DNA of 64,000 nucleotides from Erodium maritimum (lineage: Eukaryota > Streptophyta > Magnoliopsida > Geraniales > Geraniaceae). Both the position numbers and the translations under genes were made by a program. The stretch is from positions 81,907,043 through 81,971,042 of the forward strand of contig OY997588.1 in the NCBI GenBank assembly GCA_963921825.1, read 5' to 3'. The number at the start of each line of letters is the position of its first letter. The stretch's first letter is position 1. Shown piece by piece: positions 47,201 to 58,778 of the stretch. The notes beneath the pieces are model-generated. The model was not told the DNA's origin and did no database searches. It was given only the letters and a program-made list of their open reading frames with translations.

Positions 47201-49861
47201 TTCTGGGGCTTGTTCTATTGAGGGCTTCAACTTTGGCCCCGAAGTTGCTTCCAATGTGATAAACTTGGGGGTTTTACGAGTGTTCCAAGGTGGACAAGCC
47301 TCCAACATCTGGATCACTTCATTTGCACCTTCCTGTGAAGATACACACAGTTAATCAATACTGTCTACTAAACATGCCTCAAGAGGAGTCTCAAATTCAC
47401 ACATATTAAAATTCTCTTGAATAACATGATCATAAGCATCGATTCGAAAACATGTATTATCAGGACTAGCATGTTTCATAGATTTAAACACATTGTAGAC
47501 TACTTCTTCCTGACCATATCTCAAGGTCAACTTACCTTGTTCCACATCTATAAGGGCTCGAGCTGTGGCCAAAAAGGGCCTACCCAAAATCAGTGGAATC
47601 TCATAGTCCTCAGCCATATCCAAGATTATAAAACCAGCAGGAAATATAAATTTACCTACTTTGACTAACACATCCTCAATAATACCTCTTGGATATTTTA
47701 TAGATCTATATGCTAGTTGTAGGGTTACTGATGTTGGTATGGGTTCCTCTCCTAATCCCAATTTCTTAAAGACGGATAAGGGCATTAAATTTATGCTTGC
47801 TCCTAAGTCACATAAGGCTCTAGCAAAAGACATTTTCCCCATCTCACATGGCAAGGTGAAACTATCTAGGTCTTTAAGCTTAGGGTGTAACTTATTGAGT
47901 AGTACTGCAGAACATTCTTCACTAAGATTCACTGTCTCATGTTCCCCTAATTTTCTCTTGTTAGTGATGATATCTTTAAGAAATTTAGCATAAATTGGCA
48001 TACTCTGTATAGCATCAAGAAAAGGTATATTGATTTCTAACTTCCTAAACATGTTCAGAAATTTACAATATTGCTTATCTAATTTATTTTTCTTGCACAC
48101 AGAGGGAAAAGGAAGAGGTGGAGTCCTCGTTTCCGTCTCAACCAAGGACTCCCTTACCTTCTTACCTTTGGCAGGCCTTTGATCCCAAGTAGACTCTGAG
48201 CTTTCATTCTGCTCCAGTTCCTCAACATTGTCTACTTGCTCTGGAGTCTTTGCTACCTCTGGCTCCTCTTCTGCCACAGGTCCTTCTAGCTGCTTCCCGG
48301 ACCTCAAAGCTATTGCATGAGCTCCTTCCCTAGGATTCTTCTCAGTATTGTTGGGTAGGCTTCCAGGTGCTCTCGTATGCATAGCTTGGGACAATTGCCC
48401 AACCTGAGTCTCCAGAGCTTGGAAACGAGCACGGGTCATCTTTTTCTCTTCCTCGTCTCTCCTTTTCTCCTCTGCGTCTTTCTTATTCTTTTCTTCGAAT
48501 TGAGTCAAAAGTGAGAGCATCATCTTTTCCATTTTTGAGGAAGACTCTTGGGAATTGACATTCTGGGTATTCTGTTGATAGTGCTGATTTTGGTTCCTCT
48601 GTTGATAACCTTGCCCTTGAGATCTTTGTGGATAACCAGGGGGATTTGAATTCTGTCCCTGAGGTTTCCAATAGAAATTGAGGTGGTTCTTCCACCCTGA
48701 ATTATAAGTGGCCGAGTATGGGTCATTTACCAACGAATCAATCTTGGCCCTGGACATGCCCTCCAAGTAGTTCGCAGTCTCCTCCTGTGATGGATCGCCC
48801 ATTTGATCGAATTGACCGAACTGCCTTTGTATATGGTTCACCTTTTGTGTCATGATTTGCATCTGTTCCATCATCTTGTGCATAATCGAGGAGTCTACTG
48901 CATTGACTGTGCCTGGTACCGCTCCTCTCTCAGAGTGCCATGCATTGTTGGACACCATCAAATTCAAGAGTTCGACAGTTTCTTCTGGTGTTCTTTATAT
49001 AAAAGACCCACTCGCTGCGGAGTCCAGCTGAGCTTGACTTCCTGGATTCAATCCCGCATAGAAAATCTGCTTGTATAACCACAAGGGGATGCCATGATGG
49101 GGACATTGCCTCAGGTAACCTGAGAACCTTTCCCATGCCTCAACCAGCGACTCATCACCTTGTTGCTTGAATGCATTAATTGATGCTCTTAGCTGCACTG
49201 TTTTCTTTGGAGGGAAATATTGGTTCAGAAATAGTCCCGCCAGCTGATCTCAGGTTCTGATGGTTCCTGGTGGAAAGGATCTTAACCAATGACTCGCTTT
49301 ATCATTCAATGAGAAAGGAAAAGCTAGGAGCCGTATTGTCTCTTCTGTGACTCCATTCGTCTTGAATGTAGCGCAGATCTCTGAAAATGTTGTCAGATGG
49401 CCCAGAGGATCCTCGTGTGCATTCCCATGAAACAGGTCACTCTTTAGCAGATGCAAGAGCGAGCTATCAATCTTGAATTGATTGGCTACAATTGTTGGGG
49501 TTGCAATACTTGATCCACCCCCAATAGAGAAGGGGGTACCGTACTCCATTAGTACCCTTTGTCTTGGAGCTGCTTCAATCACAGGTAGATTGTTTCCTTG
49601 CTGCCCCAAGATTGCTTGTTGATTCCTACCAGGAGGTTGTGGCGTGTGCTGATCTGTGCTATCTTGCCTCAACTGATTGATCAGTTCATTCGGGTCGTTC
49701 CCAGGTGGGAGGTTCATTGTAGCTGCTTTACTCTCCCTTCTCAATAGCCTAGCGTTCCTCTCAACCTCTTCAAGATCTGCAGTAAATAGGCTCGAAGATT
49801 GGTGAGATCGCAAGTGCATAAAAACAAAATAAAATAAAAATAAGTGAAACAGTCTCAACAC
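44297..49861 (-). pseudogene. Athila gag-pol, one frame with five stop codons
   Basis: A single minus-strand frame covers gag, protease (LCDLGASINLMP, about 47800), RT (active site FMDD, near 46460), RNase H ([16 protein letters not shown], about 46010), the integrase HHCC finger (about 45400-45250) and the integrase core ([10 protein letters not shown] onward). In-frame stops lie at 49250, 48995, 47351, 45236 and 45140; at the first, a TGG-type codon has become TGA. No frameshift was seen. In the integrase core the first catalytic Asp of the family pattern is replaced by Tyr (GIYFMGPF). The element cannot be autonomous. The gag start is uncertain because a MITE lies just upstream. Confidence 0.93.
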
Positions 49862-49873
49862 AGATTAGAAATA

Positions 49874-50217
49874 GGGGTAACCCTGTTTCCTAACCCCATT
49901 TGAGCTTTGTTTTTCAATTCCTAACCTAGGTTTACCTTTGGTGACATTTCCCAACTGTCACCTTTCAATTTTTTGCAGAAAGTATCAGAAATCGTCAAAA
50001 GTGACGATTCCGTTAGTTTTTTACCTACGTGTCGGCCACGTGTGGTCACGGTGAAGTGACACGTGGAAAAAAAACTAACGGAATCGTCAAAATAAACGGT
50101 ACACGATACTTTCTGCAAAGAATTGAAAGGTGACAGTTGGGAAATGTCACCAAAGATAAACTTAGGTTAGGAATTGAAAAACAAAGCTTAAATGAGGTTA
50201 GGAAACAGGGTTTCCCC
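49874..50217. mobile_element. Foldback MITE in the Athila leader, Mutator-type, 9-bp TSD
   Basis: This 344-bp near-perfect palindrome runs from GGGGTAACCCTGTTTCCTAA to its inverted copy. It is flanked by the perfect 9-bp duplication TTAGAAATA (49865-49873 and 50218-50226). Arm similarity is very high, so the insertion is recent. It lies between the tRNA-Asp primer site and gag, which separates them by about 345 bp. Confidence 0.95.
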
Positions 50218-50246
50218 TTAGAAATATAAAGTGTTGCCTTAGTTGC

Positions 50247-50264
50247 TCCCCGGCAACGGCGCCA
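50247..50264 (-). other. Athila primer binding site (tRNA-Asp)
   Basis: On the minus strand it reads TGGCGCCGTTGCCGGGGA, six bases inside the 5' LTR. This is the diagnostic Athila primer sequence. Confidence 0.95.
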
Positions 50265-50270
50265 TTAACT

Positions 50271-51823
50271 TGACGCCCTGAGAATTAACTCACAAAAAGG
50301 GCGCGGCAAGCGCACCGGTCGTCAAGTAGTATTTCGGTTTTAAGTCCGGTTATCGTACCCAAGGGAGCAGTAACACAGTCACTCGATTTAGAATCTGTTA
50401 TTAATCTGTTTCTGAGAATAGCTGGGTTTTTTGTTTAGAAAAATTCTAAATAACAAGTTGTAAGCAAATTGAAATAAACTAAGAGCAAATTCAAGTGTTT
50501 GTGAAATTCAGGGGAAAAGGTGATCTAGGGCTTTAACGGGGTCACAAAATGACTATTGACTCGCAGGGGTTTGTGTTTACATGTGCAAATAAGGTAAGTC
50601 TAAAGGTAACGGAAGTTCTCTCAGCTGGTCCTAAACATCTTTCGATCGAATTAGGTCCCTAATATAATGTGACCACTTAGTTATTTATAATCTGGGTGTA
50701 GTGAGACATACAGCATTACGATTCATGAACTCCTCTAACTTTCGGTATGTACGCCTACAGCTGTTACACTCGTGTTAACCTAACTTTATTATAGACTATA
50801 TTTAAACCCGAGTTACATAATCCTTAGTCCTTTTATCACTCTCAGCTTTCGATTATTGAGTGCTAAAACCTAATCAACTATCAAGTGGCCAGTTTGATGA
50901 AGCATTAATTCCAAACTATGTAAACATTATCCTAAACACAAATTGCACAATGTAACTACAAACCCATTGAATCAATTACTCATATTGCTTCCCCTAACCC
51001 TAGATCAATGGAAGCTTACCTCATGATGGAGAAGAAGAACAAGCAAAGTGAAGAAGAAGACATGTAGATAAACATAATGTAATGAGTTTGATACACAATA
51101 CCCAAATACCAAATGTAAAATCACAATAGTCTTCAATCCTAGCTTTAAGATGCACTCTTCTTCCTTCAAGCTCCAAGCCCTAGCTCCAAAGTTCTCCTTT
51201 TTCTCCCAAAATTCGTAACCCCTCAAATTATGTCTTGAAAGTGCTTAAGTAGGGTTTCAGAAAACGCAGGTCTGGATACGAGTGGCACGGAGCGTGATAC
51301 GGAACATGTCCCATTCCGGCCCTTTAAGTGGCACGGAACGGGTCATGTCCCGGACCTTTATGTGACATGGAACATACCATGTGCCGGCCCTTTAGGTGAC
51401 ACGGAGCATACCATGTGCCGGATCAAAACAGAGAGCACTGGTTCTTTTCCTTCCAGGCGCACGGTAACCCGCACGGAACATATGGCATTCCGGCCCGGTA
51501 GGCGACACGGGACGGGTGTTGTTCCGGCCCGGATTCCCATACAGAACGGGCCTTGTTCCGGCCCGGTATCTCATACGGACCGTATGGCTCTGAGGATCCA
51601 AAGCTAGCTGCCCGTTCTTGGCTCGATCTTCTGTCCCACAGCTGCTCGGCTTATTTGTTCTGACAAATACCCTCGTTTTGCTCCAAATACCTGAAAACTC
51701 TAGACTCAGGGCGCACTGCACAATAGTAAGAAGAAATGCATTAAACAAACTATTCCCGGGACCGAAAAGCTTAAGATGTGGGCTTAAAAACATCGAAAAC
51801 GATGCATTTTTGCGTCCACATCA
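50271..51823 (-). repeat. 5' LTR of the Athila element
   Basis: This 1,553-bp LTR is about 97.5% identical by eye to 38312-39861. It includes the GGCACGG/CCGGCCC repeat block at 51280-51600. Confidence 0.95.
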
Positions 51824-51828
51824 ACGAC

Positions 51829-52380
51829 TCCCACTGAATAACTAGAGCCAGTTGCCAGGGACGAGGAAGAAGAGCACCAGAGCAATGGCTGAGCAAACGA
51901 AGACGGGGACAGACCAAATTCACCGTTCACCAACATATCTGCCTCCCCAGGTCCAGATCTAACCCAGAGTCTTCTCCCTCGATGTCTATAACCAGACACC
52001 CAACCTCAGATACCGCCGGACACTCCTTCACCGGAGCAAACAGAGGGAGAAGGGGCTAGCATCCAAGCCAAAGAAGAACATATATGAGGTGTAAAAGTGC
52101 TCGGGAGAGAAGGTGTCAAAAGAGATGAAGAAAAGGGAACGTTGGCAAGGAAAAGGTAACGCCGACGATGTAGATCTACAAAGCCACGGTGGCCGGAGAG
52201 GGAGAGTTCGCAGCAACAAAAGGGGGAAACGGGTAAAAAGGGAAGAGAGGCACAAGGGTATGTCACCGGCGTCGTCTCTGGCACCAGATGGGCCAGTTCT
52301 AACGCCGGTGACGACGGCAGCTAGTGAACTAGGGCTGAAGAAGTAGAGAAAAGGGGGATAACACGACTTCTAGAGAGAGA
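51829..52380 (-). mobile_element. Retroposon-like segment R3, right part
   Basis: It continues 37340-38311 on the other side of the Athila insertion, as the ACGAC duplication implies. It has minus-strand ORFs (52006-52284) with no known domain and a GC-rich body. The true right end is near 52380. Confidence 0.4.
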
Positions 52381-52619
52381 AAAATCAGCTACATTGAGAC
52401 TTTCTTGAACATTAAGATTAACGAAAGGTAATAATAAATGTGGAGAAGAGAACTAATCACCAAAAATAGAACAAACAAAGATTTTATTCAGGTAAAATTA
52501 AAACCCTAAATATGAACGCTATCACGTTGTAGTAATTAGTAGTAGAATAAACAAGTAAATGCAAACGGGAGTATAAATGTGGTGACGGAGGATGCATGGA
52601 GCAGCTCCAAATCATATCA
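52381..52619. other. 3' flank of the second HMA gene
   Basis: AT-rich sequence between R3 and the minus-strand stop at 52620. No feature is recognised beyond a probable 3' UTR. Confidence 0.4.
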
Positions 52620-53758
52620 TCACATGATGACACACGGACCGCTATTATCCTCTGGTGGCGGCGGAGAAGGAAGCGCCGGTGGCGTTGATGATGCCGGTGG
52701 CGGTGGTGGTGCCGGTAGCTGACCGACTAGAGTTGTTGACAAAACCTTGGCATGGTCTCCTGAACCCCTTAGGGCTTTCAAAATGGTCGTGGCTTCTACC
52801 TTCCCTTCAACTATCACCTCCCAACTTTCAAAGTCAATATGAACGGTATATACACCTGCATATTAAATTAAAAAAGAATACCCTCAACAAAACTTTAAGC
52901 GCAGCCACATCTCGTGCATTAAAAAAGACACTTAACATCAATGGTGTTATAGACGAATTTGGCTTTAACGATAATCAGCACCGAACCTATTACACATGCT
53001 CTTAAAAGATAGGGACAAGACCAAGAACTAACTATTGACTATCTAGTCAAAAAATTGTAACGGTACAATTACGATTTTGTTAAAAAGTAATGTTTTCCGT
53101 TTAAAAAGACGGAAATCATTAGAAAAAACTCTAAGAACTAACTGTCATATGACTATTTTAACTCAGAAACTAACTGTAGATTTGTCAGTTTTTGGGTTTT
53201 TTCTAACGTTTTCCATCAATTTTAACGAAAAATGTTACTTTCTGTAATTACTAAACTGTACCGTTGTAGCTTGCTAATTAAAATAGTCTATAATTAGGTT
53301 TTGACTTCAATAGTTAAACAGCCGTTAGTTCGTAGAGTTTTTGCTAAAAGATATCTTGAGGCATCAATCACGATCGCGTGGAGTCTCTAATCAAACAACT
53401 TTAATATCGTATTTTCACGATTATCTAATTCACTAAAAAGTTCTATAAAAAAAGCAGGATATAAGTCTCCAATAAGGCAATCAAGCATCCATAATACGTA
53501 ACAACTCGATAAAACGTTTATTAAAAGATAAGAAAAAATACCTTGAATTGTAGGGATGATGGAGAGAACCCTGACTTGGCAGTCACTACATTCAATGTTA
53601 TGAACCTTCATCCTAATTTTCTGCAAAATACAAAATAAATAGACCAAAGTTAAAGTAGCTAAATGAATAAGAATAGTAAATTATAGAAGATTTGAAAAGG
53701 GCAAGGAAGAGTTATGAATAACCGCATGAGCGGGATGAGCAATAGCATTCGCCGCCAT
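52620..53758 (-). CDS. Heavy-metal-associated isoprenylated plant protein (HIPP-like) 2
   Basis: It has three exons: 53758-53723 (36 nt), 53620-53542 (79 nt) and 52855-52620 (236 nt), total 351 nt, 116 residues plus stop. All introns are GT-AG and exon 2 ends in the same phase as in HIPP-like 1. The HMA part reads KIRMKVHNIECSDCQVRVLS and then GVYTVHIDFES...VIVEGKV, with both cysteines of CXXC present. A Pro-rich linker (PAPPPPPASS) precedes the C-terminal CVIM, a CaaX prenylation box. Such proteins bind metal and sit at membranes or in the nucleus. Exon sizes 36 and 79 nt are identical to those of the gene at 26768-27735, so the two are paralogues. Confidence 0.9.
53010..53350. repeat. Foldback sequence in intron 2 of HIPP-like 2
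   Basis: Blocks AACTCTAAGAACTAAC (left) and its inverted form GTTAGTTCGTAGAGTTTTTG (right), with further inverted blocks around TAACGGTACA and AGTAATGTTTTCCGTT, form a foldback of about 330 bp. It is probably a MITE; a clear duplication was not found. Confidence 0.5.
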
Positions 53759-53842
53759 TAGAATAAGCTTTTCTAATTAATATTTTTCTTTCTTTCTTCT
53801 CTAAAATGTTTCTAACTTAGGAGAGATTTGAACGTTAGGATC

Positions 53843-53856
53843 ATATATATATAAAA
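53843..53856 (-). promoter_or_regulatory. TATA-like box of HIPP-like 2
   Basis: TTTTATATATATATGA on the minus strand lies about 90 bp upstream of the start codon at 53758. This is a plausible TATA box with a CT/GA-rich leader after it. Confidence 0.4.
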
Positions 53857-53859
53857 TGG

Positions 53860-54249
53860 AAATCCACTGATTGATTCGTGACAGTCCATGAAATTAGTGA
53901 AATCGTCCCTAATGGTAATGCAAATTATATATCAGCGTTGATTTTCTGATATTCGATTTTCAGAAAATCTTTTTTGATAATAAATGTCATTTAAAGATAG
54001 AAATATTTCTATATATTGATAATTTATCCATTGGTTTTGTATAACAAAAATTGAATGCATTGATTTTGTAATAAATATAATATTGAGTAAAACATTTCTC
54101 TTTTTGAAGAACAAACCATTAAAAAAAAACCAACGATTGTGTGTTTTCTTCTCTCTAGAAAAGTCTAACCCTAACCTAGAAATATACACCGTCCAAGCTT
54201 TAATGTCGATGGTGACTTCTGCAGCTTCGATCACAACTTAGCCGCTCTC
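53860..54249. other. AT-rich intergenic stretch
   Basis: This is the upstream flank of HIPP-like 2. A small inverted block GATTTTCTGATATTCGATTT followed by TCAGAAAATC lies near 53940. No gene is seen. Confidence 0.4.
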
Positions 54250-56215
54250 CTGCCAATGGAGTATAGTGTGTTTAGTGTCCATGTCCCCTCGGTTCCCCTA
54301 CTAATGCCCCCACGACCCCCATCTGGTTTTGTTCGTCTGGTGAGATATGGGAAGAAGTGTAAACCAAAAGCTTCGTTCGTAGTCTCTTACCCACCGATCG
54401 TGTCGGCGTTCCAATCTGCATCCACTCCTCCTTCCCCGGAACTCATACCCATGCCATCCTCGGCATTGGTCGTGCTTCAACCGGGGGATGCATCAGGGAT
54501 ACTGGGTCTACTAAAGGCCAAAGCGTGGCCGGCCCCTGAAGATGTCCTCTGTTTCCTTACCTGCTTCTACTGCTCTGATTCCTTTGGAAGGACCTGATTT
54601 TAAAGGCTCGTCGTCGACTAGGGTATCTAACCCTAACTTGGGCGCCTTAGTTCAGCGCATGGCAATGCTGCAACTAGGGGTTCATACTCTTGTGGCTCTG
54701 AGGGAGTCTTCTCTGATCCAAGACGGTCCTACCTCCAATAGCCCGACGACTCCTAGGGACGGTGCAATATCTAAGGAGTCGGGACCATCCATGGCTACTC
54801 TTCAAGCTGGCCTCTCGGCCTACTCTTAGCTTAAGGAGGAAGCCATGGAAATTGTGGTTCCCTACACCTCGACAAGCCTTGTCGTCATTTCTCGCCAACA
54901 GTACTGAATGGTTGGCTGATTGCTCTTTCAGAAACCACCCCGTAAGGATTTTATGCTCATAATATTTATGCGTGCATGGGGGTGCTCGGTGTCTGGATTT
55001 GTGGTAAAGGACCTAGGGTCGGACACATTCAGGTTCTACTTCACCAGCCAATAAGCTCCGGCATTGGTTCGTGCCAACGAACCATGGTGCTTCAATGGGA
55101 CCCGCTTCTTATAGGGGACATTGTGAACCCCATAGCTCAAGATCTTCTTATATACTAAACCGAATTCAACTATGGGTGAATGCTTGGGGTTTACCGCCAT
55201 TGGTTCGAACTAAGGCAACAGGTGAAGTCATCAGGTGACCATTGGGGATGTGTGGATGTGTCATGCGACTAATGGGGCCTCTGTTGGGGCGGGACCATCG
55301 GAGTCAGAATTTGGATTGAGCTTCACCGACTACTGCGTAGGACAAGGATCCTAAGGATCCAGAAATTTTGGGATCCAATCTAGGTCACTTTAACCTATGA
55401 TCAGCTTCCAATATTTCTACTTCAACTATGGCCGGATTGGCCACCCGATTCGAGACTATGATTTAGATATGTTAAGAATTTTACGGTTTGACTATTCTCT
55501 CCTTGAATACAAACCCGAGAAGATGGAGAAGGCTTATGCCACAGGCTGGGAGAATACACCAATCCACCCTTGGGTTCGAGCCACTAGCCTCAGATACTCT
55601 ACCTAAGCCCCCAGTGTCTCGACGAAGGGGGCCAATTGTAAGGGGAGCAGCGGGGGTCGGCCAGGGCGCCACTCATGGGAGGCTTGGTTGAGTCTGCCCC
55701 ATCTGCGACGTTGCTTGTCCCATATGGGAATCTGCATGGGACGCTTCCAACTAGGCCGCTGCTTGTCACAACTAGGATACTACCAGTTCTATTTATGACG
55801 TCAAGAATGAAGAGGGACACTACAAGGGAACCACGTGAAGATCATGTGAAGGCTGGGAAGTAGCCCCGCTAGAAGAAATGATAGACGCATGTGGCTTCAG
55901 GGACCTACCTAGGGAAGGGTCCTTGGTTAAAGCCGATTCTCCCTACGTTATTGATGAGGTCAGGTTTGGTTTTTCACCAGGAAAAAAGAGTCATCTCCAT
56001 GGGATCAAGCAGCGTTTAGACACTACCTTAAGCAGTCGTCATCAGCTTCGTCAGATCCGTAGTTTAGTTTCTGCTTATCTTGTAGATTTTACAAACCGTG
56101 TTATACGATTACCCTGTATCAGAGTTATTGTGCGGGAACCTTCTAAGACCTCAAACATATAATCACTTTTTAAAATTTCAATGAAATTTGTAACTTTCGT
56201 TTAATAAAAAAATGA
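54250..56215 (+). pseudogene. LINE ORF1-like relic and 3' end
   Basis: Around 54970-55110 the reading AWGCSVSGFVVKDLGSDTFR, then FRFYF and ANEPWCFNG, resembles the DUF4283 domain of plant L1 ORF1. Near 55415 FNYGRIGHPIRDYD matches its CCHC knuckle with cysteines changed to Tyr. Stops and frame shifts are many. The two upstream ORFs (54256-54597 and 54542-54829) may be its N-terminal part but are not recognised. It ends in an AATAAA-like, A-rich tail near 56205. The EN domain expected between is absent or lies at 57785. Confidence 0.6.
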
Positions 56216-56364
56216 CAAAGCATTTCATATATGCAGTAAAAAAATTGAGGATGGGTGTATGTGTAAGGAAGGAGATCGATCCAGTGCAAAACCATTAATT
56301 ACTACAAAAAATAAATAAAAATAAAAATTGGCTGAGACATTATTTTTTTAGGTTAATCACGTAG

Positions 56365-57700
56365 CGAAGAAATCAAATGGAAACCACTTCTTAACGAAAA
56401 AACCGTGTGAACCAATCCAAATCATCTAATTTAAGAACGGATGGATGAGATGCAATTGAGTTGTTGACTGAAAAAACAACACTTTTTTGTTAAGTTGTAG
56501 GGGCTTTTTGGTAAAACTATCATAGTATTTTTTTTACCAATTCAATTTTTCCCGCTTCGTTTGAAATCCGATTGGCTTCAAACTTGCGCCAATATTTTTA
56601 TTTTTCAATGGCTTTCTATAACGATCAGTCGTGAATATATTTTGAAACACGAAAAAAAATTATTTTGCGGCTGATTTAAAACTGTTTTATGTTTGGATAA
56701 TTTTTATCAATACTTTACACTTGTTTTATCAACATTTTACACTGATTTTATCAACCCCGGACACTAGGTTTATCACCTCATTTTTTAAAAACTAAACATG
56801 ATTTAATTTCTCCCACTTCTTTTGAACTCTGGTTGGCTTCAAACTTGCTTCAATATCTTTGTTTTTTCAAGGGCTTTCTATCAATATCAGTGGTGAGGAT
56901 GTTTTGAAGTAAGAAAAAAATAAATTATTTTTGGGATGATTTAAAAAGAAATTATATTTGGGTAATTTTTATCAACACTTTACACTGATTTTATCAACAC
57001 TGAACGCTAGTTTTATCCCCTCATTTTCCAAAACCGAACATATTTTTATCACCTCATCACATGTTTTTTTTATTAACACTAAGCACTAGTTTTATCAACA
57101 CTAAACACTATGTTTATCACCAAATTACATGTGTTTTATCACTTCATCACATGTTTTTTTATCAACACTAAAATCTAGTTTATCACACTTACTATCAAAT
57201 TTGTACACATTTTTTTATCACCTCATTAACTGTTTTTTATCATCTCAGTACATGTTTTTTTATCAACATTTAGCACTAGTTAGATACCCCGGTATAAAAC
57301 ATTTGGTAGCGAAAATTTATCAACACTGAACATTATTTTTATCACCCGATATAACTTTTTATTTTTGTGCTTCAAAGTATATTCATGACTGATCTTGATT
57401 TAAAGCCCTTGGAAAAAGAAAAATATTGGTGTAACTTTGAAGCTAATCGGAGTTGAAACGAAGCGGGAATGATTAAATTAGTGAATTGGTGAAGAAAAAA
57501 ATGGACACTTGTCCACATGACACCATTTTATTACAATTATACCCTTGCTTGTGTGAGAAAGGAAGAAAGTGGCGTGAGTTTTGGGTGGGAGTAGGGTAAT
57601 GATGTGGCATTATGGTGAATGTTGGATCTTAAGAGTGTATGACTAGGATTGATTCACATAGTTTTTAGGATAAAAAGAGTTTCTATTAGATTTCTCCTCA
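56365..57700. mobile_element. Long-TIR Mutator-like element, non-autonomous (copy 2)
   Basis: This is a diverged second copy of 14438-15811 with the same order: the GAAATC...GAAACC terminus, the AATCATCTAATTTAAGAACG block, TTTGAA...GGCTTCAAACTTGCGCC, a central TTTATCAACACTTT array, and the inverted right half ending GATTTCTCCTCA. A clear 9-bp duplication was not found. An internal duplication of the left arm lies near 56800-56900. It has no transposase. Confidence 0.8.
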
Positions 57701-57784
57701 ATCTTATACATGTTTTAATTATGGCTTCATAAAGAAAAAGAATATTACTACCTTACTAAAAATTGAATAAGAAAAAAATCGACC

Positions 57785-58778
57785 CTTAGGGTTTTCTCTC
57801 TCGAACCTTATGGTTGCGTCACATTTCACTGGTCTTCGGATCTCCGATCAATGTCTCTCTCTCATTTTCGATCTCCATCCAGGTCGTTCTGGTTCTTCTG
57901 AGTTTGCTAGTTTTATACTGCTTGGCTCTGATGGGTATATCAACAGGGGTGATCTCGACCCGCTTCTCCTCCTTCTAATTCCGATCAAGATATGGCCACG
58001 ATTTTGGCGTGAAATTGTCGTGGGCTTGAGACATACCACAATCAACGCCAACTCAATGATTTGGTCTCACGCTTTAAACCGGATGTGGTGTTTCTGACCG
58101 AGTTATGCCATGCAGAATATCAGAACTCCCGATCCAGGCTAGCTTTACTCCGGCGAACCTTGGGTTTTCATGGGGGAACAGGCTTATTGGGGACACTATC
58201 ACAACCAGTTCAAGGATGGGGATCAGAGTTGCACAATAAAGGTGGGGTCATGATGCTCTGGTCGGCCAAGTGTAGGGTTGATATTCTCTCGAAACAACAA
58301 TCCCATATCGACGTGGTGTTGTGGTTCGAGTAGGAATCGGCCGTCCGTTTAATAGGAATCTATGGGGAGCCGGTGAGGGATCTTCGGTACAGAACCTGGA
58401 ACCTCCTCCGACATTTAGCTACTGTGCAGGCCCAAGAGGCATGGGTTCTGATGGGCGATTTTAACGGGATACTCCGACATGCCGAGAAGAAGGGAGGTCA
58501 TCCATATCCTTTACCGCTCCTCCAAGATTTTCAGCACACGGTCCGGGATATTGGTGTTGAAGAGGTACGTGGACAAAGGGTTGGGATCCGGATACTCGTA
58601 TGGAGGTACAATTGGATAGGGCTTTCATGTCCCCTCAAGCGAGTGCCCCTTTCCCTCATGCATCGCTACAAAATTTGGGGTTTTCTACATCTAATCATAT
58701 GCCAATTTTGCTTCAGCTCCACAGGGAGAATGTCCCTCGGGGAGGACGCATTTCCAGTTCGAAAATGCGTGGTTGAAC
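57785..58778 (+). pseudogene. L1-like LINE endonuclease domain relic
   Basis: Readable endonuclease motifs include NCRGLE (58015, with a stop where a Trp codon is expected just before), RFKPDVVFLTEL (58065), WVLMGDFNGILRHAEKKGG (58440-58495) and SNHMPILLQLH near 58690. The last codons (FQFENAWLN) run up to 58778, where the Copia-2 LTR begins. Frame changes occur near 58330 and 58570. RT is missing because the insertion cuts it. Confidence 0.88.

Larger units (their letters stand above)
38312..51823 (-). mobile_element. Athila-type Ty3/Gypsy retrotransposon, complete with TSD
   Basis: This 13,512-bp element on the minus strand has LTRs of 1,553 bp (5', 50271-51823) and 1,550 bp (3', 38312-39861). 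A perfect 5-bp duplication ACGAC (38307-38311 and 51824-51828) flanks it. The LTRs run TGATGTGGACGC...CAGGGCGTCA on the minus strand. The primer site matches tRNA-Asp (TGGCGCCGTTGCCGGGGA), an Athila hallmark. The order is gag, protease, RT, RNase H, integrase, then an Athila ORF1-family ORF in the env position. By eye the LTRs differ at about 40 sites (about 2.5%). A Mutator-type MITE has inserted between primer site and gag. Confidence 0.96.
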
